From Deltaproteobacteria bacterium (GTDB lineage Bacteria; Desulfobacterota; WTBG01; CAIYCZ01; CAIRTM01): a DNA stretch of 64,000 nucleotides. The position numbers were made by a program, and so were the translations under genes. Positions 18,614 to 25,728 of this stretch are shown here, piece after piece. The notes under the pieces are model-generated. The model saw only the letters and a program-made list of their open reading frames with translations. It was not told the origin of the DNA and did not search any database. The stretch spans positions 24,037 through 88,036 of the forward strand of contig JAJRXD010000103.1 of the NCBI GenBank assembly GCA_024276465.1, in the 5' to 3' direction. The first letter of the stretch is position 1. Every line of letters begins with the position of its first letter.

Positions 18614-18718
18614 GTCTCCTTTCCATTGATCGGGAGGCTTTTATGTTTCCATCAAAGCCCTGTCGGTTAAGCACCCTTTGAGTCTGTTTTTGTCTTTAGG
18701 ATGTTTAACTACGGAGAC
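18614..18718 (-). ncRNA. Molybdenum cofactor (Moco) riboswitch
   Basis: The minus-strand RNA carries the Moco-motif core: CAGGGC, a stem, GCCTCCCG, a spacer, then TGGAAAGGAGAC. P1 pairs GTCTCC (18718-18713 read on the plus strand as GGAGAC) with GGAGAC (18619-18614). P2 pairs GTTAAACATCC (18709-18699) with GGGTGCTTAAC (18676-18666), and P3 is a six-pair helix capped by a GAAA tetraloop. P3 presence is the feature linked to the Moco rather than the tungsten-cofactor variant. The RNA lies upstream of moaA with a terminator after it. The base ACCGG following P1 can also pair with the terminator, so an antiterminator is possible. Confidence 0.87.
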
Positions 18719-18777
18719 ACCACGCAGATATTAGTAAATAAAATCAGACTTGTCAAGGTTGCGAAAATCATTTTTAA

Positions 18778-18804
18778 TTGACAATCCAAATTGTTTTTTA
18801 TACT
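18778..18804 (+). promoter_or_regulatory. Possible sigma-70 promoter for the gene at 18889
   Basis: TTGACA at 18778-18783 and TATACT at 18799-18804 are separated by 15 bases, shorter than the ideal 17, so this is a weak call. Confidence 0.35.
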
Positions 18805-18888
18805 GTTGAAAATCATACCATCAGTTGTCAGAGCTTAATGTTTTTAAATTAAATAAGAAATTAAAAGCAAATAAAGGAGGAGAATCGC

Positions 18889-20046
18889 ATGGCATCAAAA
18901 TCACCGGAATTGAAGTTTATTGAGGCACATTGCAAAGCGCTTGATAAAAGTCTTAAAGATCTTACGGTTGAGGCGCTCCGGTCTCTTTTCGGGCATGTAT
19001 ATTATATCTGGAGAACATTCAAACCAGCCCTGGGTGAAGAGGACGGGCTGAAGTTATATGGGAATGTGTGGGCAGCATTAGCCGGAATATCATTCGGCAA
19101 TGCCCTGAGGGATCTGAAAATCAAAGAGGTAAAGGACCTGCCAACGCTTGGAAAAATCGTGCAGTACTGTTTTACAGGAGTTCCGGCCCTGTATGTTATT
19201 AAGCGAAACGAAAAGGATGAGCACGTTGGGCATGTGCTCTGGTGTGCAAATCCTGCGTATGGCCCTGCTGATTGTACTTACTGCAGGCATGATTACTACA
19301 GGCAGGAAGTTTATCTGACATACGTTTATATCTGGGCTCTGATTGAAGAGGCAAAAAAAAAGGGGCTGAAAGAGGATATTCTTGTTGATCTTCCCTCAGG
19401 AAGGTGCAGGGACGGAGCTGCCTGTGCATGTCAGATTATCCTGAGGACACGAAATGCAGATCCTGACCGTCATCTGCCTGAAGTAGAGAACAGATTTGTT
19501 GATCTTGAGATGGGAAATCAGGAACCTGTTACCTATGTATTAAAAAAACAGAAAAGAAGGCTTGAAGATCAGGGCCCCGGCTCTTTCATAGGTTTTTTTG
19601 CTGTTGATTTTTTGGCCTGGCTCCAGCTTTACACCCACGCCAGGAAAAAAAGCAGAGACGTATATTTGAAACTGTGGAGGACATTCCCGCCCATGTGGGT
19701 CAGGGAGGCTCGTCTTGAATGTGAGATAGGACGCGTCAAGTCTGTTAAAGAGCTGGCTGATGTGATTATTTACTGCGAGAAAAAAAAATATACAGCCTAC
19801 AGGGTCAGTTCAATCTCTGAAAAGAGTGTGGTTCTCACATCAGAGGCTGACCCGTTTGTCCAGGTAGCAGACATGTTCAATGCGCCAAAGGCATACAGGG
19901 ATGCTCTTGCTGAAGTGGACAGGGATTTTGTGTCGAACATATTAAAACTGACTAAGATGGATAAAAAAGCGGTTTTAAGTTTCAAGTCACACATGGCAAA
20001 AGGTGCCGGAAAAACAGAGATGGAAATTAAAGTTAAACAGATCTGA
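18889..20046 (+). CDS. Unknown cytoplasmic protein with a Cys cluster and two related halves
   Basis: A 385-residue protein with no signal peptide or membrane helix, behind a strong GGAGG site. The N-terminal half is helical up to about residue 95. A two-strand element follows, then Cys 119, Cys 129, Cys 132 and His 134, and Cys 173, 179 and 181 (SGRCRDGAACAC), which could bind a metal or iron-sulfur cluster. The second half (about 260-340) repeats the helix-strand pattern: VKDLPTLGKIVQYC in the first half resembles VKSVKELADVIIYC in the second, but without the Cys set. The layout recalls DUF6125 and ATC-hydrolase-like proteins; that likeness was not verified. It appears to be a single gene. 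No function is assigned. Confidence 0.8.
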   Translation: MASKSPELKFIEAHCKALDKSLKDLTVEALRSLFGHVYYIWRTFKPALGEEDGLKLYGNVWAALAGISFGNALRDLKIKEVKDLPTLGKIVQYCFTGVPALYVIKRNEKDEHVGHVLWCANPAYGPADCTYCRHDYYRQEVYLTYVYIWALIEEAKKKGLKEDILVDLPSGRCRDGAACACQIILRTRNADPDRHLPEVENRFVDLEMGNQEPVTYVLKKQKRRLEDQGPGSFIGFFAVDFLAWLQLYTHARKKSRDVYLKLWRTFPPMWVREARLECEIGRVKSVKELADVIIYCEKKKYTAYRVSSISEKSVVLTSEADPFVQVADMFNAPKAYRDALAEVDRDFVSNILKLTKMDKKAVLSFKSHMAKGAGKTEMEIKVKQI

Positions 20047-20217
20047 GGGAGCGCTGATTACCGGGGGTACCGAATCCATCCCGATGCACCGGGGTGGCAG
20101 GTCAATTCCGGGTTTAATGGAATACAGATACATTCAATGTTCTGATAAAGCAAAGACGACTGGCCAGGTTTGTTAAATACGTTTAATTATTTTTAACATA
20201 ATGATTTGATTATTTGA

Positions 20218-21594
20218 ATGATGAGGCACGTAACTATACTAATAGCTGAAGATGACAGAGAGACCAGGCAGCTGCTTATTGAATATCTTATCCAGGAGGG
20301 ATATGAAGCAATAGGTGTGCAGAATGGTCAGGAAGCCCTTTCTGTTATCAGAAATCAGCATGTGGATGTTCTTATTACTGATCTCAAAATGCCTAAACTT
20401 GATGGAATGCGCCTTTTGTCCAAAGTAAAAAAAGAAAATCAAAGAATAGTCGTCCTGATGATAACCGGATTTGCCTGCGTTAATTCAGCAGTGAGAGCAA
20501 TGAAGCTTGGGGCTGAAGATTATATAACCAAACCAATTAATTTTGAAGAACTCAGGATTCAGCTTACCAAGGCACTGGAAAAGCAATCAATAAAAAGTGA
20601 AAATATCATATTAAAAAAACAACTTAAAGATAAAGATGTTTTTGGAGATATGATCGGCAAAAGCGAATTAATGGAAAAAGTTTTTCAGCTTATTGAAAAA
20701 ATTGCTGATGCTGATAGTACTGTTATCATTTATGGTGAGAGTGGAACCGGCAAGGAGCTTGTAGCCAGGGCTATTCATTACAACAGTCACAGAAGAAACA
20801 AACCGCTTGTTCCGGTAAATTGTGGTGCTATTCCTGAGGAGCTGCTGGAAAGTGAGTTGTTCGGGCATGAAAAAGGAGCTTTTACCGGTGCACATAAAAC
20901 CAGATTAGGCCGTTTTGAGTTAGCAAATGAGGGCACCATATTTCTGGATGAGATAGGGGATATGAGTCCGAACCTGCAGGTAAAAATACTAAGGGTCCTG
21001 CAGCAGCATGAATTTGAAAGAGTAGGTGGTGTTCAATCTGTCAAGGTTGATATCAGGGTTATTGCTGCAACGCACAGGGATTTGGAAAAGGCAGTAGCCA
21101 TGGGTAAATTCAGAGAGGACCTTTACTACCGGTTGAATGTTATACCCATTGTTGTACCCCCCCTCAGAGAAAGAAAATCCGATATCCCCCTTCTTGTTTC
21201 CAGCTTTATTGACAAATTTAACGATGGGAAAGTTAAAGCTATTTCAGATATTTCAGGGGAAGCCCTTGAGTGTTTTCTTAAATATAACTGGCCAGGGAAT
21301 GTAAGGGAACTTGAGAACATGATAGAGAGGCTTGTTGTACTGAAATGTCGTGGTGTAATAAATGTTGAAGATCTGCCTGAGAAGTTGACAGTTGATCTGA
21401 AGGAATCCCAACAGCATTCCGCTGGTATTCCTTCAGATGGAACCTCATTCAGTACAATGGTTACAAACTTTGAAAGGCAGTTAATTACCCAGGCACTGCA
21501 GAAGAGCAATGGTGTAAAAAACAAGGCTGCAAAGCTGTTAAACATGAACAGGACCACTCTTGTTGAAAAGATAAAGAAGTTAGAAATACAATAG
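20218..21594 (+). CDS. Sigma-54-dependent response regulator, NtrC family
   Basis: A 458-residue activator: receiver domain with phospho-Asp 55 (LITDLKMPK) and Lys 105, AAA+ domain with Walker A GESGTGKE (173-180) and the sigma-54 contact loop GAFTGA (220-225), and a C-terminal Fis-type helix-turn-helix (VKNKAAKLLNMNRTTLVEK). It opens sigma-54 promoters after phosphorylation. No kinase gene is adjacent. The orphan hybrid kinase at 1.4 kb is one conceivable partner, but nothing in the sequence links them. Confidence 0.94.
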   Translation: MMRHVTILIAEDDRETRQLLIEYLIQEGYEAIGVQNGQEALSVIRNQHVDVLITDLKMPKLDGMRLLSKVKKENQRIVVLMITGFACVNSAVRAMKLGAEDYITKPINFEELRIQLTKALEKQSIKSENIILKKQLKDKDVFGDMIGKSELMEKVFQLIEKIADADSTVIIYGESGTGKELVARAIHYNSHRRNKPLVPVNCGAIPEELLESELFGHEKGAFTGAHKTRLGRFELANEGTIFLDEIGDMSPNLQVKILRVLQQHEFERVGGVQSVKVDIRVIAATHRDLEKAVAMGKFREDLYYRLNVIPIVVPPLRERKSDIPLLVSSFIDKFNDGKVKAISDISGEALECFLKYNWPGNVRELENMIERLVVLKCRGVINVEDLPEKLTVDLKESQQHSAGIPSDGTSFSTMVTNFERQLITQALQKSNGVKNKAAKLLNMNRTTLVEKIKKLEIQ

Positions 21595-21604
21595 AATGTA
21601 ACAC

Positions 21605-21768
21605 ATTAGTAGTTGTCCAAAAACGAGATTGCCGCGCTTTGCTCGCAATGACAATACAAATCAAAATCAAGAGGTTACTGTCATTGCGAGGAGCGCAGGC
21701 GACGAAGCAATCTCAACATTAAAACAGATGCAAAAACAATACATTAATACTGTATTTTGGACACTAAT
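21605..21768. repeat. MITE-like repeat with a long inner hairpin
   Basis: The ends ATTAGT-AGT-TGTCCAAAA and, on the other strand, ATTAGTGTCCAAAA form imperfect terminal inverted repeats. Inside, 21625-21714 is a long inverted repeat in which GAGATTGC pairs with GCAATCTC and TCGCAATGAC with GTCATTGCGA. The GTCATTGCGAGG/GAAGCAATCTC core is a widespread bacterial dispersed repeat. It carries no gene. Its ends resemble those of the 58-kb element. Confidence 0.65.
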
Positions 21769-21807
21769 GGTAACACATAAAATTGCAGATCAAATAAAAC
21801 ATGAAAA

Positions 21808-23103
21808 ATGGGAAAAGATACTTATAAATTAATTTTTTCAATGCTTTTGATTTTGTCTGTTCAAACGCAGGCATATGCAGGCAAACATTCAGCAGATGAA
21901 AAAAATTTGCCATACTGGCCGGCAGGAATTATATCAGTTGACAGCAGGTATGCAGTCCTTGTTGAAAAATCATCTCAAAAACTTTTTTTTTATCGTGTTA
22001 CCAGAGATGAAGTTGAACTGATTAAAAAGTACAGCTGTTCTACAGGGAAAGTTCATGGAGACAAATCAGTAAGAGGAGACAGGAAGACACCCGAGGGTGT
22101 TTATTTTATAAGAAAACTATATGCAGATGAACAGCTTCCATCAAGATATGGCGTGATGGCTTTTGTCCTTGATTTTCCCAACTATCTGGATAAAAGCAAT
22201 GGCAAGGGAGGTAACGGTATATGGATTCACGGTCTGGACAGGCCTCTTTTACCATATGATTCAAAGGGGTGCATAGCGCTGACAAATGATGACATCATGG
22301 AACTTAAATCATATATAAAACTTTATGATACCCCTGTAATAATTGAAGAAAAAATTACGTTTGAAACCCCTTTGCAGATTAAAAGGCAGAGGGAAGAGGT
22401 GATGAGATTATTGAACAGGTGGGAAAATTCATGGGAAGAGAAGTCTCTGGAACAGTATGTGAACTGTTACTCTCATACCCGGTTTAAACCTGATAAAACG
22501 AAATGGAGTCAGTGGAAGCAACACAAAAAATCTCTGAATAATAAATACAAATTCATTGATGTTGATATTAAAAATTTAAGCATTTTGAAATCCGGAAAAA
22601 CCTATGTGGTCAGTTTTCTGCAGGATTATGAATCCGACAGATTTTCCAGCTCAGGGTTTAAAAAGCTTTTTTTACAGGCAAACAGTGAAAACCTTAAAAT
22701 AGTAGGGGAAGACTGGATAAAGGCAACTGCATATACACCTGGCCATGATGGCAGTTCAGTTTCTGAAGAAAGAAAATTAATCCGCTTTCTTAACAGGTGG
22801 ATAACACTATGGGAAAACAAGAAAACAGATCTATACATGGGCTGTTATTCAAAGGCCTTTAATTCTGAGGGCAGGGGATGGAAACAGTGGAAACAATACA
22901 AGTCGAAGGTCAACAGTAACAACCGCATTATTAAGGTTTCTGTTATTAAACCCAGAATTCTGATACATGGGGATGATGCAACCGTAACGTTCATACAGAA
23001 ATATGTTTCCGACACTTATACTGACTATGGTTTGAAAAGGATAGGACTTCTTAAGGAAAAAGGTTCCTGGAAAATAATTTCCGAAGGATGGGAGCCAATT
23101 TAA
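21808..23103 (+). CDS. YkuD L,D-transpeptidase/carboxypeptidase with two NTF2-like repeats (Csd6/Pgp2-like)
   Basis: A 431-residue exported protein: signal peptide (about 1-24, AYAG), then a YkuD domain with His 141 in IHGLD and nucleophile Cys 155 in DSKGCIAL. The C-terminal half holds two similar NTF2-like units (about 190-310 and 315-431) sharing LNRWENSWEE/LNRWITLWEN, a conserved WxQWK segment (WSQWKQHKK and WKQWKQYKS) and YVVSFLQDYESD/TVTFIQKYVSD. Helicobacter Csd6 and Campylobacter Pgp2 join YkuD to one such domain and trim peptidoglycan tetrapeptides to tripeptides to set helical shape; ours has two. It leads a three-gene run ending in a Csd4-like enzyme. An ordinary cross-linking L,D-transpeptidase is the alternative. 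Confidence 0.88.
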   Translation: MGKDTYKLIFSMLLILSVQTQAYAGKHSADEKNLPYWPAGIISVDSRYAVLVEKSSQKLFFYRVTRDEVELIKKYSCSTGKVHGDKSVRGDRKTPEGVYFIRKLYADEQLPSRYGVMAFVLDFPNYLDKSNGKGGNGIWIHGLDRPLLPYDSKGCIALTNDDIMELKSYIKLYDTPVIIEEKITFETPLQIKRQREEVMRLLNRWENSWEEKSLEQYVNCYSHTRFKPDKTKWSQWKQHKKSLNNKYKFIDVDIKNLSILKSGKTYVVSFLQDYESDRFSSSGFKKLFLQANSENLKIVGEDWIKATAYTPGHDGSSVSEERKLIRFLNRWITLWENKKTDLYMGCYSKAFNSEGRGWKQWKQYKSKVNSNNRIIKVSVIKPRILIHGDDATVTFIQKYVSDTYTDYGLKRIGLLKEKGSWKIISEGWEPI

Positions 23104-23157
23104 ACGTTAAGTCCCATCATTCCAAATCTTTTTTTGTTGAAGTGGTGTTAAATCAGG

Positions 23158-23910
23158 ATGAGCAGAGAATTTACAGTAATGCTGTTGTCTAAAAATAAAG
23201 GCCGGCATTATTCTTTTAAGGTCAGTCTGGTCGGCATGGCAATGCTGATGATTTTTGCTGTTTGTCTTATCTCCCTGACGATTGTATCTCTTTTTAACTA
23301 TGTTGATGAACACAGGCAGAACAATGATTTTGCAACTCAGATAAAACTACTGGAAGCTGAAATCGGCAGTTTGAATAAGAATAGCAGGGAAGCATATCTT
23401 TATAAACAGTGGGCAGACAGGATAATTTTCAGGAGATTAAATTATGAAAACGACAACAATACTATTGCCGGGAGCATTGTTGACGGAGTAATACCCGATG
23501 AATCCTCAATAAGGCTGAAACATTCCTTTCTGGATATTGATGGGTTTGACGTAAGGAGAATTAAACCCGGCTTTGACTTTGAAATATCATTTAAGCTGAT
23601 CAACAGGTTTAAAGGCAATAAAAACCACTCAGGCTACATCTTCCTCATAGCCAGCAACAATGAAATAATTCCAGGTCTTTATTCCTCCTGGCCTTTGGCA
23701 GAGTTATTGGCTGGAATGCCCAAAGATTATAAAAAAGGATATAGATTCTCAATCCGCTATTTAAAAAATATTAAGGGAAGAATCAATCAGCCTGAAGCTG
23801 GCCCGAAGTTTAACCGTGTTGATTTAATAGCTTATTCTGAAGACGGAAATATTTTAATGAAGAAGGGATTTTACATTGGGAGGCTTTTATTGCAGAGCCC
23901 TTCTGAATAA
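23158..23910 (+). CDS. Unknown inner-membrane protein of the cell-shape cassette
   Basis: A 250-residue protein with a short basic cytoplasmic start, one membrane helix (about 22-46), a coiled-coil stretch (QIKLLEAEIGSLNKNSRE) and a periplasmic domain from about 75. The N-terminal part recalls the membrane start of M23 endopeptidases (FTVMLLSKNKGRHYSF), but no M23 zinc motif follows. The C-terminal 150 residues look like a beta domain of unknown family. It lies between the YkuD and M99 genes (54 and 6 bases), so the three are probably one transcript. A scaffold role like that of Helicobacter Csd5 or Csd7 is a guess. Confidence 0.75.
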   Translation: MSREFTVMLLSKNKGRHYSFKVSLVGMAMLMIFAVCLISLTIVSLFNYVDEHRQNNDFATQIKLLEAEIGSLNKNSREAYLYKQWADRIIFRRLNYENDNNTIAGSIVDGVIPDESSIRLKHSFLDIDGFDVRRIKPGFDFEISFKLINRFKGNKNHSGYIFLIASNNEIIPGLYSSWPLAELLAGMPKDYKKGYRFSIRYLKNIKGRINQPEAGPKFNRVDLIAYSEDGNILMKKGFYIGRLLLQSPSE

Positions 23911-23916
23911 GTATTT

Positions 23917-25389
23917 ATGCAGACAATAGATTTCAGACACAAGTGTTACTGCCGGGTGGTCAGATTAATTTTCCTTTTTTCCTTCATTCCTTTACCCGTA
24001 TTTGCCTATCAGCAGCATCAGGTTTTTTTCCAGAATACTGATTACGAACTCAATATTTACCGGATTTATGGAGAGGAACCTGGAAAAACCCTGCTGATAA
24101 TAGGAGGAATTCAGGGCAATGAACCAGGGGGATATCTGGCTGCAGACATGTATGTTGAAATCTCCCTTAAAAAAGGAAACCTTATTGTTGTGCCGCGCGC
24201 AAACTTCAGCTCTATTTTAAGAAATGTCAGGGGCATTAATGGTGACATGAACCGGAAGTTTGCCAATGTTGATTTGAAAGGTTCTGACGGCCTTATTATC
24301 GAAAAATTAAAGGATCTGATTAAAGAAAGTGATTTTCTTCTTAATCTCCACGATGGGTCCGGCTTCTATTCCGAGGAATCGGTATCTGACCTGAAAAATC
24401 CCCTGAGGTACGGGCAATCCATAATTGCCGACTGTGAAACCTTCTTTTCCAAAAAAAGCAATACTATCTTTGACCTGGGTGCCATGGCCAGAAAGGTATG
24501 TTCAAAAATAAATGCTGAAATTAAGAACAAAAAACACCACTTTCATTTCAACAATCACAGGACATTGTCTCCTGACACAATTCATCCTGAACAGAGGAAG
24601 TCAGCAACCTATTTTGCATTAACCCAGCATGACATACCCGCATTTGGGATCGAAACTTCCAAGAGTCTGCCATCCCCCAAACAGAATGTCCGTTACCAGA
24701 CAATGGTTATTAATGCTTTCATGGAAGAATTTGGTATTATCCCTGAGCAGCCAAGGATTGCCCTGCCAGACCCGAAAATGAAATATATTATTGTTGCAGT
24801 AAATGACGCACCACCCATGGTGGTTTACAACGGAGAGACACTTTTTATTGAAAAGGGTGATACGGTAAACATAATACATGCTGAAGTAAATTATGAAAGG
24901 GGAATCACAGCAAATGTTATAGGCATGGGTTCTTTTAATGATATTAGAAAAGAATTTCCTGTTTATAAAGAGACATATATTATTGTCAAAAAGGATAATT
25001 TGAAGTGTGGGAAAGTTTACATTGCTTTTAAAGAACCCTCAGAAAAAAGGGTTTCAGGGAAAACTGCTGTAAGGTATCTCATCGTGCAGATTAACAGGAA
25101 AAAGATAGCATTATCTCCCGGTGAGCATTTGAAAGTCAAAAGAGGTGATGTTCTGGTACTCAGAGACCTTATAACAGATTTGCCAACAAAAGAAAAAATG
25201 AAGGTTAACTTTAAGGGTTTTGTGGGCAACAGGAAGTATAATGATGGTGAAGACCGCGGCTACAGGATAAATACTGCCAGGGACCTTATGGTTAAATATT
25301 CCAAAAAACATAAAGGCCTGAATTACAATATAATTGTTAACAAAGCAGGTAAAACCATAGCAGTTTTTTTTGTTAATATTTTTGACTGA
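23917..25389 (+). CDS. M99 zinc carboxypeptidase, Csd4/Pgp1-like
   Basis: A 490-residue exported enzyme with a signal peptide (to about 30). The catalytic domain matches Csd4 of Helicobacter: GGIQGNEPGGYLAADM, NVRGINGDMNRKFA, LLNLHDGSGFY and FGIETSKSLP. Zinc ligands would be Gln 66, Glu 69 and His 145. The Gln in place of the usual His is the atypical ligand known from Csd4, which cleaves the terminal D-amino acid from DAP-type tripeptides. Two beta domains follow from about 280. It is the last gene of the three-gene cassette, 6 bases after its neighbour. General M14-type carboxypeptidase is less likely because the Csd4 motifs are in order. Confidence 0.9.
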   Translation: MQTIDFRHKCYCRVVRLIFLFSFIPLPVFAYQQHQVFFQNTDYELNIYRIYGEEPGKTLLIIGGIQGNEPGGYLAADMYVEISLKKGNLIVVPRANFSSILRNVRGINGDMNRKFANVDLKGSDGLIIEKLKDLIKESDFLLNLHDGSGFYSEESVSDLKNPLRYGQSIIADCETFFSKKSNTIFDLGAMARKVCSKINAEIKNKKHHFHFNNHRTLSPDTIHPEQRKSATYFALTQHDIPAFGIETSKSLPSPKQNVRYQTMVINAFMEEFGIIPEQPRIALPDPKMKYIIVAVNDAPPMVVYNGETLFIEKGDTVNIIHAEVNYERGITANVIGMGSFNDIRKEFPVYKETYIIVKKDNLKCGKVYIAFKEPSEKRVSGKTAVRYLIVQINRKKIALSPGEHLKVKRGDVLVLRDLITDLPTKEKMKVNFKGFVGNRKYNDGEDRGYRINTARDLMVKYSKKHKGLNYNIIVNKAGKTIAVFFVNIFD

Positions 25390-25728
25390 TAAAAACACTT
25401 GGTCAAAATGAGTTCTGCTTTGCTCTGAAACCACATTAAATAAAAGAGATCTGGTTGTTACAGCAGCACACCCTGATTTTTTTGCTTTCTTCCATTGTTT
25501 CGTGTTGATTTCAGCAATCATTCCAGTCATCTCCATTGGCATGTTCCTTGCTCTATTTAGTGGACAAATTGTAAACAGAACCGGTCATCCGGAGAAAGCT
25601 CTCAAATAATCTGAATCCTTAATTGATCTGAATTATCTCCATACAGTTGTTGTGTCAATTTACTGACATGTGCAGACATATTTATGAATTATTATTGTTT
25701 ATCTTTTCATGCAGCGGCAAATTAAAAA
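25390..25728. other. Intergenic region with a possible gene remnant
   Basis: 339 bases between the M99 gene and the TPR gene, both on the plus strand. The only notable content is the short membrane-protein-like frame at 25412-25609. No terminator with a clear U-tract was found. Confidence 0.5.
25412..25609 (+). pseudogene. Possible C-terminal remnant of an MFS transporter
   Basis: An open frame of 65 codons without a usable start reads VTAAHPDFFAFFHCF, then a hydrophobic stretch, then GQIVNRTGHPEKALK and a stop. This looks like the last membrane helix and tail of an EmrB/QacA-type major-facilitator exporter. Upstream codons do not continue the frame past a TGA at 25409-25411. It is too short to be sure and could be chance. 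Confidence 0.3.

Larger units (their letters stand above)
18457..18888. other. Divergent intergenic region holding the moaA leader
   Basis: 432 bases without a gene. The moaA side holds the riboswitch and its terminator, and a perfect palindrome CGCAGACTTTAGTCTGCG at about 18513-18530 inside the leader. The plus-strand side holds a possible promoter for the unknown gene at 18889. Confidence 0.7.
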
